Source: Aquimarina aquimarini (GTDB lineage Bacteria; Bacteroidota; Bacteroidia; Flavobacteriales; Flavobacteriaceae). From it: DNA of 60,402 nt. Within the stretch, counting starts at the first letter, position 1. Each line of letters opens with the position of its first letter. Shown here piece after piece: positions 17,054 to 25,505 of the stretch. Made by a program: the position numbers and the translations under genes. The notes under the pieces were generated by a model that ran no database searches, had not been told where the DNA came from, and was given only the letters and a program-made list of their open reading frames with translations. The stretch lies in assembly GCF_900299535.1 (NCBI RefSeq), contig NZ_OMKE01000037.1, positions 1 through 60,402 of the forward strand, written 5' to 3'.

Positions 17054-19252
17054 ATGAAAAGAAAGAGTAGAAGAAGAAAGAAGTCAACCAAAATAGAGAA
17101 TATTACCCAGGAAATACTCAGAATACTCAAATCCGAATCCAGTAAAAGTTTTAATTATAAACAAATAGCTTCAAAACTAGGAGTGGATGATGCGAGTAGT
17201 AGAAATCAAGTGATAAAGAAATTATCACAACTAGCAGCAAAAAAACAAATTGAGGAGATAGAAAGAGGAAAATTTAAAATTATACCTAATATTAATACAT
17301 ATACAGGAGTTATAGAAATTACATCAAAAGGAACTGGGTACGTTATTGTAGAAGATCTTGAAGATGATATTTTTATACCTAGTAACAACTTAAACAAGGC
17401 TTTACATGGTGATGAAGTAGAGGTATATATTTATAGAAGAAAGAGGAGAGGAAAAAGTGAAGGTGAGATTTCTAAGATAATTTCGCGTAAAAGAAATGAA
17501 TTTGTTGGTGTTATAGATATTCAAAAGAAATATGGTTTTGTTACTGTACAAGACAACAAAATGTATACAGATATTTTTATCCCTAAAAATAAGATAGCTA
17601 ATGCAGAAGATGGTGATAAAGTCTTAGTAGGACTTGAGGATTGGCCAGATAAAGCAGATTCCCCTTTTGGAAAAGTTATTAAGGTTTTAGGTAAACCAGG
17701 AGAACATAATACAGAGATTCATTCTATTTTGGCTCAATACGGATTACCATATGAATTCCCAGAAGCAGTAGAAGAATATGCAAATAAATTAGATACATCA
17801 ATTCAAGAATCTGAGATCAAGAATCGTAGAGATATGAGAAAGACTCTTACCTTTACAATTGATCCAAAAGATGCAAAGGATTTTGATGATGCATTGTCAT
17901 TTCAGACCTTAGAAAATGGTAATTATGAAATAGGAATTCATATAGCAGATGTATCACATTATGTTACTCCAGGAACTATTCTTGATGATGAAGCATATGA
18001 AAGAGCTACCTCGGTATATCTTGTTGATAGAGTTGTACCTATGTTACCAGAAGTATTATCTAATAATGCTTGCTCATTACGCCCGAATGAAGAAAAATAT
18101 ACATTTTCTGCTGTTTTTGAAATCAATGATAAAGCAGAAATAAAAAATCAATGGTTTGGTAGAACAGTAACTTATTCTGATGCACGATTTGCTTATGAAG
18201 AAGCTCAACATATTATAGAAACTAGAGAAAATAGTATTCCTGCAGAAATTTCTCTTACTGGAAAAGCATACAATGCAGATCAAAATATTGCAGATGCGGT
18301 ACTTAAACTAGATGAGCTTGCAAAAATTATGCGAACCAAAAGAATGGGTGAGGGGGCAATCTCTTTTGATAAGGTAGAAGTAAAGTTTAATCTGAATCAA
18401 GAGAATGAACCCGTAGGAGTCTTTTTTAAGACTTCTAAGGACGCTAATAAGCTTATAGAAGAGTTTATGTTACTAGCAAATAAAAAGGTCGCAGAATTCA
18501 TAGGAAAACAAAATCCTAAGAAAACATTTATATATAGGGTACATGATGAACCTAATGATGAAAAATTAGCAGCATTACAAAATATTATAGGACGATTTGG
18601 ATATAAGTTAGATTTGAAAGATAAAAAAACAACTACCAAATCATTAAATGGATTATTAAAAGATGTTCAAGGTAAAAAAGAACAGAATCTTGTAGATACA
18701 TTAGCAATACGCAGTATGAGTAAAGCTGAGTATACAACACATAATATTGGTCATTATGGCTTAGCATTTGATTATTATTCTCATTTTACATCTCCTATAC
18801 GTAGATATCCTGATGTTATGGCACATCGTTTGCTACAACATTATCTGGATAAAGGAAAATCGGTTGCAGAAGATGAATATGAAGAAAGATGTAATCATAG
18901 TAGTAGTATGGAAAACCTTGCTGCTAGTGCAGAACGTGATTCTATAAAGTTTATGCAAATAAAATTTATGAAGGATCATGAAGATGAGCAATTTTTAGGA
19001 GTGATTTCTGGAGTTACAGAGTGGGGAATTTATGTAGAAATCATTGATAATAAGTGCGAAGGAATGATCAGACTCAAGGATATGAATGATGATCATTACA
19101 TTTTTGATCAGGATGAATATGCAATTATTGGCGAGCGAACCAAAAAAGTATATCAATTAGGAGATCAGGTATATGTAAAGGTTAAAAATGCAGATCTCAT
19201 AAAACGCCATCTCGATTTTACCTTATTAGATACTATAGAAGATATAGAATAG
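17054..19252 (+). CDS. rnr: Ribonuclease R (VacB)
   Basis: This 732-residue 3'-5' exoribonuclease degrades structured RNA. Domain order is normal: a basic N-terminus (K-R-K-S-R-R-R-K-K), a winged helix (about 15-75), two cold-shock OB folds (about 80-220), the RNB catalytic domain (about 255-590) with the acidic site D-P-K-D-A-K-D-F-D-D-A-L-S, and a C-terminal S1 domain (about 640-720, F-L-G-V-I-S-G-V-T-E-W-G-I-Y-V). The R-x-x-x-S-P-I-R-R-Y-x-D-V motif is present (H-F-T-S-P-I-R-R-Y-P-D-V). The length matches the family. It stands alone, with a 17-bp inverted repeat behind it. Confidence 0.95.
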   Translation: MKRKSRRRKKSTKIENITQEILRILKSESSKSFNYKQIASKLGVDDASSRNQVIKKLSQLAAKKQIEEIERGKFKIIPNINTYTGVIEITSKGTGYVIVEDLEDDIFIPSNNLNKALHGDEVEVYIYRRKRRGKSEGEISKIISRKRNEFVGVIDIQKKYGFVTVQDNKMYTDIFIPKNKIANAEDGDKVLVGLEDWPDKADSPFGKVIKVLGKPGEHNTEIHSILAQYGLPYEFPEAVEEYANKLDTSIQESEIKNRRDMRKTLTFTIDPKDAKDFDDALSFQTLENGNYEIGIHIADVSHYVTPGTILDDEAYERATSVYLVDRVVPMLPEVLSNNACSLRPNEEKYTFSAVFEINDKAEIKNQWFGRTVTYSDARFAYEEAQHIIETRENSIPAEISLTGKAYNADQNIADAVLKLDELAKIMRTKRMGEGAISFDKVEVKFNLNQENEPVGVFFKTSKDANKLIEEFMLLANKKVAEFIGKQNPKKTFIYRVHDEPNDEKLAALQNIIGRFGYKLDLKDKKTTTKSLNGLLKDVQGKKEQNLVDTLAIRSMSKAEYTTHNIGHYGLAFDYYSHFTSPIRRYPDVMAHRLLQHYLDKGKSVAEDEYEERCNHSSSMENLAASAERDSIKFMQIKFMKDHEDEQFLGVISGVTEWGIYVEIIDNKCEGMIRLKDMNDDHYIFDQDEYAIIGERTKKVYQLGDQVYVKVKNADLIKRHLDFTLLDTIEDIE

Positions 19253-19285
19253 AAGAATAATTTTTATTCTATTTATATGATACAT

Positions 19286-19327
19286 ATCTCTTGTTAATTC
19301 TTAATTATAAAAGAATTAACAAGAGAT
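19286..19327. repeat. 17-bp perfect inverted repeat behind rnr
   Basis: Arms ATCTCTTGTTAATTCTT (19286-19302) and its exact complement (19311-19327) enclose an 8-base A/T loop. There is no clear T-run after the second arm, so this is either a weak terminator or a protected or processed 3' end of the rnr mRNA, or a regulatory site for the next gene, which starts 42 bases later. Confidence 0.6.
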
Positions 19328-19368
19328 TCTTGTAGATGTAAAACAAATTAAATCTTAAATGTAAGGCA

Positions 19369-20043
19369 ATGAAAAAAATAACAGTTCTTTTAGCATTTTT
19401 ATGTGCAATAACAATACAAGCACAAGATATAATTACAAAAAACATTAGTGATTTTAGCGAATTAAAAGTATTTGATAAAGTAGAAGTTTTATTAATCAAA
19501 AGTGATGATAATAAAGTTGTTGTTTCTGGTGTGAATCGCAAGGATATTGATATTGTTACCAAAAACGAAGTATTAAAAATAAAAATGTCTTTAAATAATC
19601 TATGGGATAATGATAATACCAAAGTAGTTGTCTATTACACAGATATTTCAAAAATAGATGTTAATGAGGGCGCAAAAGTAAAATCTAAAGAGCGTATAGA
19701 ATCAGATGAGCTTGATTTGAGAGCACAAGAAGGAGCCAGTATAATTGCCACTATAAATGCAGATGAATTATATGTTAAAGCTGTAACTGGTGGAGAATTA
19801 ATTTTAAAAGGTACCGTAAGAGAACAAGAGGTAATTGTAAAAGCAGGTGGGCAATTTATGGCCAAAGACTTAAAAACTGAAAATACGGTAGTAAGTATTA
19901 GTGCAGGAGGAAGAGCAAGTATTAATGCAAGTACCTATGTAAAAGCTAATACTGCAGCTGGTGGAACAGTGAGAATATATGGAAATCCAAAAGAAATGGA
20001 TACACAAAAGTTTTTAGGAGGGAAAATTATTGAAGTTAACTAG
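19369..20043 (+). CDS. Secreted head-GIN domain protein (DUF2807)
   Basis: This 224-residue protein has a signal peptide (K-K-I-T-V-L-L-A-F-L-C-A-I-T-I-Q-A, cut before Q-D). The rest is a regular right-handed beta-helix type repeat, as in head-GIN/DUF2807 proteins: I-S-D-F-S-E-L-K-V-F-D-K-V-E-V near the start, then Gly-rich strands such as A-G-G-x-A-S-I-N-A. These proteins are common in Bacteroidota envelopes and are of unknown function, probably periplasmic or surface attached. The length is normal for the short form. Confidence 0.82.
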   Translation: MKKITVLLAFLCAITIQAQDIITKNISDFSELKVFDKVEVLLIKSDDNKVVVSGVNRKDIDIVTKNEVLKIKMSLNNLWDNDNTKVVVYYTDISKIDVNEGAKVKSKERIESDELDLRAQEGASIIATINADELYVKAVTGGELILKGTVREQEVIVKAGGQFMAKDLKTENTVVSISAGGRASINASTYVKANTAAGGTVRIYGNPKEMDTQKFLGGKIIEVN

Positions 20044-20060
20044 TTAGTTTTTTAACTTTG
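20030..20060 (+). promoter_or_regulatory. Bacteroidota-type promoter for the LysE-family gene
   Basis: TTG at 20030-20032 and TAACTTTG at 20053-20060 (consensus TAnnTTTG) are separated by 20 bases. The start codon at 20082 lies 22 bases after the -7 element. The TTG overlaps the end of the preceding gene. Confidence 0.6.
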
Positions 20061-20081
20061 TAGCAAATACGCTTAGAGATT

Positions 20082-20777
20082 ATGTTTCAAGATGCTCAGG
20101 CAGCTATACCATTGGGTTTTTTATTGGCTTTTTTAATAGGGCCTGTTTTTTTTGTACTTCTGGAAACAGCGGCGATCAAAGGATTTAGAGCCGCCTTGGC
20201 AGTAGACCTTGGTGTAATCTTCGCAGATATTGTATTTATACTTATCGCTTATTTCAGTACCAATCAAATTTTAGAGAAAATAAAAGATGATCCCGCATTA
20301 TTCATTTTTGGTGGAGTTTTACTATCAACATATGGTATAATTTCTTTTATTCAGGAAAGAAAAAATTATAATAAAGTTAGAGATACCTCTGTAGAGATCA
20401 TTAATAAACAAAATTATATAATGTTGTTTATAAAAGGATTTTTACTCAATTTTATAAATATTGGCGTTTTAGGTTTTTGGCTTAGTATTATAATAGTTAT
20501 AGGACCACAATTGGATATGAACACCAATAGGATTATTTATTTTTTTATGATGGTTTTGGGTACATATCTCTTTATTGATCTCATTAAAATGCTATTAGCA
20601 AAAAGATTAAAAAGAAAATTAACACCAAAAAGAACGTATATCATCAAAAGGGTTATCAGTATTGTTATGATCGTATTCGGTATTTTCTTAATATTAAAAG
20701 GAGTTTTACCAGACACGATGGAAAAACGAATACAGGATGAGATTGAAAAAATAACTCCAGAATCTAGATTCAAATAA
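20082..20777 (+). CDS. LysE-family amino-acid exporter
   Basis: This 231-residue inner-membrane protein has about six hydrophobic segments. The first carries the LysE/RhtB opening pattern: a short N-terminus, P-L-G-F-L-L-A-F-L-I-G-P-V-F-F-V-L-L-E-T-A, followed by K-G-F-R-A-A-L-A-V-D-L-G-V-I-x-A-D. Such proteins export amino acids or related small molecules; the substrate is not visible. The Lys/Glu-rich C-terminal tail is cytoplasmic. It is followed by a strong terminator and tRNA-Cys. Confidence 0.85.
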   Translation: MFQDAQAAIPLGFLLAFLIGPVFFVLLETAAIKGFRAALAVDLGVIFADIVFILIAYFSTNQILEKIKDDPALFIFGGVLLSTYGIISFIQERKNYNKVRDTSVEIINKQNYIMLFIKGFLLNFINIGVLGFWLSIIIVIGPQLDMNTNRIIYFFMMVLGTYLFIDLIKMLLAKRLKRKLTPKRTYIIKRVISIVMIVFGIFLILKGVLPDTMEKRIQDEIEKITPESRFK

Positions 20778-20809
20778 AAAAATCCTGTACAATTTGTACA
20801 GGATTTTTT
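20776..20809. terminator. Bidirectional terminator between the LysE-family gene and tRNA-Cys
   Basis: An inverted repeat AATCCTGTACA / TGTACAGGATT with a 3-base loop is flanked by an A-run and a T-run, so it can end the plus-strand exporter transcript and the minus-strand tRNA transcript. Confidence 0.85.
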
Positions 20810-20813
20810 CTTG

Positions 20814-20884
20814 AGGTGTCGAGCGGATTCGAACCGCTGTAGATGGTGTTGCAGACCACTGCCTAGCCACTCGGCCACGACACC
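20814..20884 (-). tRNA. tRNA-Cys (anticodon GCA)
   Basis: This 71-base minus-strand cloverleaf has acceptor arms GGTGTCG / CGACACC (7 bp). The D-arm starts at GCCGAGTGGC. The anticodon loop is CTGCAAC with GCA in the centre, and the T-arm contains GGTTCGAATCC. The discriminator base is U, as in bacterial tRNA-Cys. CCA is not encoded. Confidence 0.95.
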
Positions 20885-20979
20885 CAATTTCAATTGGAAC
20901 GCAAATGTAAAAAAATTATAGTTACTTTTTTAATGATTTTACATTAAAATAAAAAACTTATAATTTTAATAGTAAAAAA

Positions 20980-21336
20980 CTACCTTTTTTTGCTCCTTGT
21001 GATCGTTACCATTTCTACATTTCCACCAATAGGGGGGTTAATTTTAGAAACATTTACAACCGCTTTATCAACCAATGGTATTTCGTCTAATATTCTGACT
21101 AAAATTCGCTCTGCAGCATGTTCTAATAATTTAGAACGAATAGCCATTTCTTCTTTTACAATATGATTAAGATGAACGTAATCAACAGTTTCAGCCAATT
21201 TATCAGAAACTGCTGATTTTGATAAATCAGCCTTTATTTTGAGATCTACTCTATAATCAGATCCTATTTTTTTTTCCTCTACAAGGCATCCATGATATGC
21301 ATAGACCTTGATATTTTTTAATTTTATGATTCCCAC
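20980..21336 (-). CDS. folB: Dihydroneopterin aldolase
   Basis: FolB converts 7,8-dihydroneopterin to 6-hydroxymethyl-dihydropterin in folate synthesis. From the GTG at 21336 the protein is 118 residues, starting M-G-I-I-K-L-K-N-I-K-V-Y-A-Y-H-G-C, the usual FolB beginning. A longer frame opens at 21453, but its extra 39 residues are hydrophobic and unlike the family. Family marks are Y-H-G near residue 13, E-T-V-D-Y-V at about 60, L-L-E-H-A-A-E-R-I at about 78 and a closing K-x-x-P-P-I-G-G-N-V. It is isolated from other folate genes here. It diverges from glnS, with about 150 bases between. Confidence 0.87.
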   Translation of the reverse strand: MGIIKLKNIKVYAYHGCLVEEKKIGSDYRVDLKIKADLSKSAVSDKLAETVDYVHLNHIVKEEMAIRSKLLEHAAERILVRILDEIPLVDKAVVNVSKINPPIGGNVEMVTITRSKKR

Positions 21337-21489
21337 AATTTTTTTTACAAATGTAGAAATAATCTTTGTTAATAAAATCTGAAGAAACCCTATTTTATAT
21401 AGTATTAGGTGATAAATAAAATTAAAGACTTTTATAAGATAGTTATGCACCATTAGAATTTGTAATTTTGTGTATTATTAGATTTTAAA

Positions 21490-23535
21490 ATGTCAGAAGA
21501 AAAAAAACCGCTTAATTTTATAGAGCACATTATCGAGGAAGACCTGAAAGCAGGTGTGAATACCAATAATTTACGTTTTCGTTTTCCTCCAGAACCAAAT
21601 GGATATTTACATATAGGGCATACAAAGGCAATAGGTATAAGTTTTGGGCTTGGACTTAGGTACAATGCACCAGTAAATCTACGTTTTGATGATACAAACC
21701 CTGCCAAAGAAGAACAAGAATATGTAGATGCAATAAAAGAAGATATTGCGTGGTTGGGATATCAATGGGATAGAGAATGTTATTCTTCTGATTATTTTCA
21801 ACAGTTATATGATTGGACTGTTCAATTGATAAAAGAGGATAAAGCATATGTAGATTCACAATCTGCAGATACCATAGCTTTACAAAAAGGAACTACAACA
21901 GAACCAGGAACAAATAGCCCATATAGAGATCGTTCTGTTGAGGAGAATTTAGATCTTTTTATGAGAATGAAAGATGGTGAGTTTAATGAGGGTGAGCATG
22001 TGGTGAGAGCCAAAATAGATATGGCAGATCCCAATATGTTGATGCGTGACCCACTTATGTATAGAATTCTTAAAAAAACACATCACAGAACAGGAAATGA
22101 CTGGTGTATTTATCCAATGTATGATTGGACACATGGTGAGAGTGATTATATAGAAAATATCTCACATTCGCTTTGTTCTTTAGAATTTAAGCCACACAGA
22201 AAACTATATGATTGGTTTTTGGATCAAATATATACTGATAATATTAGACCAAAGCAAAGAGAATTTGCCCGCCTTAATCTTAGTTATACCATCATGAGTA
22301 AACGCAAATTACTCAAATTGGTAGAAGAGGGTATTGTATCTGGGTGGAATGATCCTAGAATGCCTACCATTTCTGCTTTGAGAAGACGAGGATATACACC
22401 TACATCAATTCGTAAATTTGTTGAAACTGTAGGAGTAGCAAAGCGAGAAAATGTTATTGATGTATCGCTACTAGAATTTTGTGTACGGGAAGATCTTAAT
22501 AAAAAAGCATCTAGAGTAATGGCTGTTTTGGATCCCGTAAAATTAGTTATCACCAATTATCCTGAAGGAGAAGAAGAATGGTTAGAGGCTGAGAATAATC
22601 CTGAGGATGAGAATGCAGGTTCTAGAAAAGTACCCTTTTCTGGAGAATTATATATAGAAAGAGAAGATTTTAAAGAAGAAGCTGGTAAAAAATTCTTTAG
22701 ATTAACTCTAGGTAAAGAAGTGCGTTTAAAAAATGCATATATTATCAAAGGTGAGAATGTAATAAAAGATGCAGCAGGAAATATTACGGAGATTCATTGT
22801 ACTTATGACCCAAAGAGTAAGTCGGGTAGTGGTACAGATGAATCAAAACGTAATGTAAAAGGTACCTTGCATTGGGTATCTATTACACATGCGGTTCCTG
22901 CAGAGATTAGAATTTATGATCGATTGTTTATAGATGAAGCACCAGATGGTCATAAAGATAAAGACTATATGCAGTTTATAAACCCTGATTCTCTTAAGGT
23001 GATTACAGGTTATGTAGAACCATGTCTTGTAAAAGCAAATCATTTAGATCAATTTCAATTTCAGAGATTAGGATACTTTAATGTAGATACAGATAGCACA
23101 TCAGAAGCATTAGTATTTAATAAAACAGTTGGCTTGCGTGATACCTGGGCAAAAGTGAAACCTGAGAATACTCAAAAGAGTACTACGCAAAAGCAACCCC
23201 ATAAACAGCAAAATAAAGTACCTGCAATAGAAGAAATAAAGAAAGCTGGGAAAAAGTATACGAATGTACCAGATAGCAAAAGAGAAGTACTTAAAAAGAG
23301 AATTCAAGAAGCTGCTTTATTAGTAGAGATAGAGGAATTAATTCCTCTATATACTACTGCTGTAAAAAAAGTAGGAACTAGAATTGCTACTGTAATTGCG
23401 CTAGATGTAATTCTTGAAAACAAAGGATTACAACCCGATGAACCAGCAATAGATTTTATTAACAAAGCAGTAGATGATAAAAACGAATTATTAGAATTGG
23501 AAGCAAAGAAAATTGCCTCCAAATATGGGATATGA
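21490..23535 (+). CDS. glnS: Glutaminyl-tRNA synthetase with C-terminal extension
   Basis: This 681-residue class I synthetase joins Gln to tRNA-Gln. Marks are P-E-P-N-G-Y-L-H-I-G-H (HIGH motif, about residues 34-44), R-F-D-D-T-N-P, and I-M-S-K-R-K-L-L (KMSKS equivalent, about 270). The anticodon-binding beta-barrels follow to about residue 555. A basic linker rich in Gln, Lys and Pro (about 556-580) then joins an extra helical domain of about 100 residues (K-K-V-G-T-R-I-A-T-V-I-A-L-D). E. coli GlnRS lacks this, while some other bacteria carry a YqeY-like tail; I infer the same kind of tRNA-binding appendage. TAATTTTG at 21463-21470 is a candidate -7 element just upstream. Confidence 0.95.
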   Translation: MSEEKKPLNFIEHIIEEDLKAGVNTNNLRFRFPPEPNGYLHIGHTKAIGISFGLGLRYNAPVNLRFDDTNPAKEEQEYVDAIKEDIAWLGYQWDRECYSSDYFQQLYDWTVQLIKEDKAYVDSQSADTIALQKGTTTEPGTNSPYRDRSVEENLDLFMRMKDGEFNEGEHVVRAKIDMADPNMLMRDPLMYRILKKTHHRTGNDWCIYPMYDWTHGESDYIENISHSLCSLEFKPHRKLYDWFLDQIYTDNIRPKQREFARLNLSYTIMSKRKLLKLVEEGIVSGWNDPRMPTISALRRRGYTPTSIRKFVETVGVAKRENVIDVSLLEFCVREDLNKKASRVMAVLDPVKLVITNYPEGEEEWLEAENNPEDENAGSRKVPFSGELYIEREDFKEEAGKKFFRLTLGKEVRLKNAYIIKGENVIKDAAGNITEIHCTYDPKSKSGSGTDESKRNVKGTLHWVSITHAVPAEIRIYDRLFIDEAPDGHKDKDYMQFINPDSLKVITGYVEPCLVKANHLDQFQFQRLGYFNVDTDSTSEALVFNKTVGLRDTWAKVKPENTQKSTTQKQPHKQQNKVPAIEEIKKAGKKYTNVPDSKREVLKKRIQEAALLVEIEELIPLYTTAVKKVGTRIATVIALDVILENKGLQPDEPAIDFINKAVDDKNELLELEAKKIASKYGI

Positions 23536-23542
23536 TCAAAAT

Positions 23543-23573
23543 AAAAAGGGAAGTTATTATAACTTCCCTTTTT
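23543..23573. terminator. Bidirectional terminator after glnS
   Basis: A perfect inverted repeat GGGAAGTTA / TAACTTCCC with a TTA loop is flanked by A5 and T5, between convergent genes. Confidence 0.9.
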
Positions 23574-23596
23574 ATTTGTACCAATATATAATTTGT

Positions 23597-24106
23597 TTAA
23601 TTATCTGCTATATGCTCATCTTGAGGTATTTCTATATCAGTTTTGAAATTTGGAAAAAGCTCTTTTGTTTGTGGATCATCAAGTAATTTATTGGATTCTA
23701 CAAAATACCATTGAGATTTCTTTTTATTATAAAAACCAAATAAAGAACTTTTAAGAGTTATAAATCTCCCATTGAAATCCATTTTTACAGTATTTTTTAC
23801 CAAGCAACGATATTCTTTTTTTTCTTTTTTTATATCTGTTATTTCGTCAATTTCAGAACTGATGATTTTAATTTTTTGAGCATCCATTGTTCGGAAAATT
23901 TCATCCATTGTATCTTTTAGTTGTTTTTCTCCATAAGCTTTAGAAATTTCAGGATGAGTATATTTCAGAATAGTATTTATATTTCTATTGATCGAAGCTT
24001 GAGAAGTTGCTTTTGCATCTCGTATTGCAAATTCTTTTAGGGTTTCTATATTTTGACCAAAAATTGTTCCTGTAGTGAGAAGAAGAAAAAAAAGAAAGTT
24101 TTTCAT
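23597..24106 (-). CDS. Secreted protein of unknown function
   Basis: This 169-residue protein has a clear signal peptide (K-N-F-L-F-F-L-L-L-T-T-G-T-I-F-G, cut before Q-N). The mature part is mixed alpha/beta. It opens with a helix around residues 20-45, has T-H-P-E-I in the middle, and strands toward the end with Q-W-Y-F-V-E. The plan (helix pair followed by a curved sheet ending W-Y-F) recalls NTF2-like or DUF4878-type periplasmic proteins, but I do not recognise a specific family. It is single-gene and convergent with glnS. Confidence 0.6.
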   Translation of the reverse strand: MKNFLFFLLLTTGTIFGQNIETLKEFAIRDAKATSQASINRNINTILKYTHPEISKAYGEKQLKDTMDEIFRTMDAQKIKIISSEIDEITDIKKEKKEYRCLVKNTVKMDFNGRFITLKSSLFGFYNKKKSQWYFVESNKLLDDPQTKELFPNFKTDIEIPQDEHIADN

Positions 24107-24342
24107 GCTATTTTTTTATAAAGATAACTAATTTTTAAACCATAAGATTTATTTATAATTTATTTTTTTTTATTGTTTTTAATTATTAAAAATGGATCGA
24201 TATAAAGAGTTTTAAGAGGTTTTAAAAAAAAGATAATATGATTATATAGTAATTTTTTAAAAGATCCAATAAGATATTTAATATTTAGTTTTTTCAAAAA
24301 AAGGAATTTTATTTCCATCAGTTCATGAAAATCACGTGGAAC

Positions 24343-24376
24343 AAAAAATGCCAGCAAAACTTTGCTGGCATTTTTT
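24343..24376 (-). terminator. Terminator after the SPFH-domain gene
   Basis: A stem AAAAAATGCCAGCAAA / TTTGCTGGCATTTTTT with a minimal loop lies 18 bases past the stop of the minus-strand SPFH gene. Confidence 0.9.
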
Positions 24377-24393
24377 GAATAAAATTATATCAA

Positions 24394-25338
24394 TTAGTCA
24401 TTATCTGATTTTTTCCTAATTCCTTTTTTTGCATTTTGCCTTTTCATTTCTTCACCGATTTGATTGGATGCTGTAAAAGATGCAATCATATTATTTAACA
24501 TATCACTTCCTGCTTGTGGAGAATTTGGAAGTAAAATAAGATTACTGTTTGTTTCTTCACCTATTGATTGCAAGGTATCATAATGTTGTGTTACAACAAT
24601 TAGGGCAGAAGCTTCTTGCGAATTGATACCAACGTTGTTTAAAACATCTACACTTTCTTCTAGACCTCTGGCAATTTCTCTACGTTGATCTGCAATACCT
24701 TGTCCTTGTAATCTTTTACTCTCTGCTTCTGCACGGGCTTTGGCTACGATTTTAATTCTTTCAGCTTCTGCCTCATATTCTGCAGCTACTTTTTCTCTTT
24801 CGGCAGCGTTTATACGGTTCATGGCTTCTTTTACCTGTAAATCAGGATCAATATCTGTTACTAATGTTTTGATAATATCATACCCATAATTTATCATCGC
24901 CTCGTTAAGTTCTTGTTTTACTGCAATAGCGATATCATCTTTACGCTCAAAAACATCATCTAATTTCATTTTTGGTACTTCTGCACGTACTACATCAAAT
25001 ACATAAGATGTAATTTGATCATGAGGATTTTCTAATTTGTAAAAAGCATCGTACACTTTTTCTTTGATAACCTGAAATTGTACTGATATTTTAAGACGAA
25101 CAAATACATCATCTTTGGTTTTGGTTTCTACTAAAACATCAAGTTGTTGAATTTTTAAATTTATACGACCAGCAATACGATCGAATACTGGAATTTTAAA
25201 ATGTAGGCCTGAGTTTCTGATGCTTAAAAACTTACCAAAACGTTCTACTATGACAGAAGTTTGTTGTTTAACGGTGAATATACCTGAAAACAAAATGATA
25301 AACCCGAAAATTACTATTGGAATAATATATATACTCAT
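24394..25338 (-). CDS. SPFH/Band 7 membrane protein (stomatin/slipin-like)
   Basis: This 314-residue protein has one N-terminal membrane helix (I-Y-I-I-P-I-V-I-F-G-F-I-I-L-F). The Band 7 domain follows at about 25-190 (V-V/I-V-E-R-F-G-K-F, then I-S-V-Q-F-Q-V, then V-F-D-V-V-R-A-E-V-P-K-M-x-L-D). A helical coiled coil rich in Ala, Glu and Arg (about 165-225) follows, then a short hydrophobic patch and a basic tail. Members form large oligomeric rings and organise membrane proteases or microdomains. This belongs to the stomatin-like (QmcA/YbbK-type) branch by layout. There is no NfeD partner next to it. Confidence 0.88.
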   Translation of the reverse strand: MSIYIIPIVIFGFIILFSGIFTVKQQTSVIVERFGKFLSIRNSGLHFKIPVFDRIAGRINLKIQQLDVLVETKTKDDVFVRLKISVQFQVIKEKVYDAFYKLENPHDQITSYVFDVVRAEVPKMKLDDVFERKDDIAIAVKQELNEAMINYGYDIIKTLVTDIDPDLQVKEAMNRINAAEREKVAAEYEAEAERIKIVAKARAEAESKRLQGQGIADQRREIARGLEESVDVLNNVGINSQEASALIVVTQHYDTLQSIGEETNSNLILLPNSPQAGSDMLNNMIASFTASNQIGEEMKRQNAKKGIRKKSDND

Positions 25339-25442
25339 TGTTTTGTATTTAGAGTTATGAATTTACTAATAAATTATTAATGTATGTTGTGCTAGGATTG
25401 TTACCTAATTAGTATTGTTTTTAAGTAGTATGTTACAAAATT

Positions 25443-25484
25443 AAAAAAGCATCTTTGTTACACTATTATAAACAAAGATGCTTT
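25443..25484 (-). terminator. Terminator after gltX
   Basis: Inverted repeat AAAGCATCTTTGTT with its complement around a 10-base loop. In the minus-strand direction it ends in TTTTTT, just past the gltX stop. Confidence 0.85.
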
Positions 25485-25505
25485 AGTAATATAAAAATGA
25501 ATTTT

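Noticed and set aside
20980..21453. Longer folB product starting at 21453
   Set aside because: The extra 39 residues are hydrophobic and unlike FolB; the GTG at 21336 gives the normal length and N-terminus.
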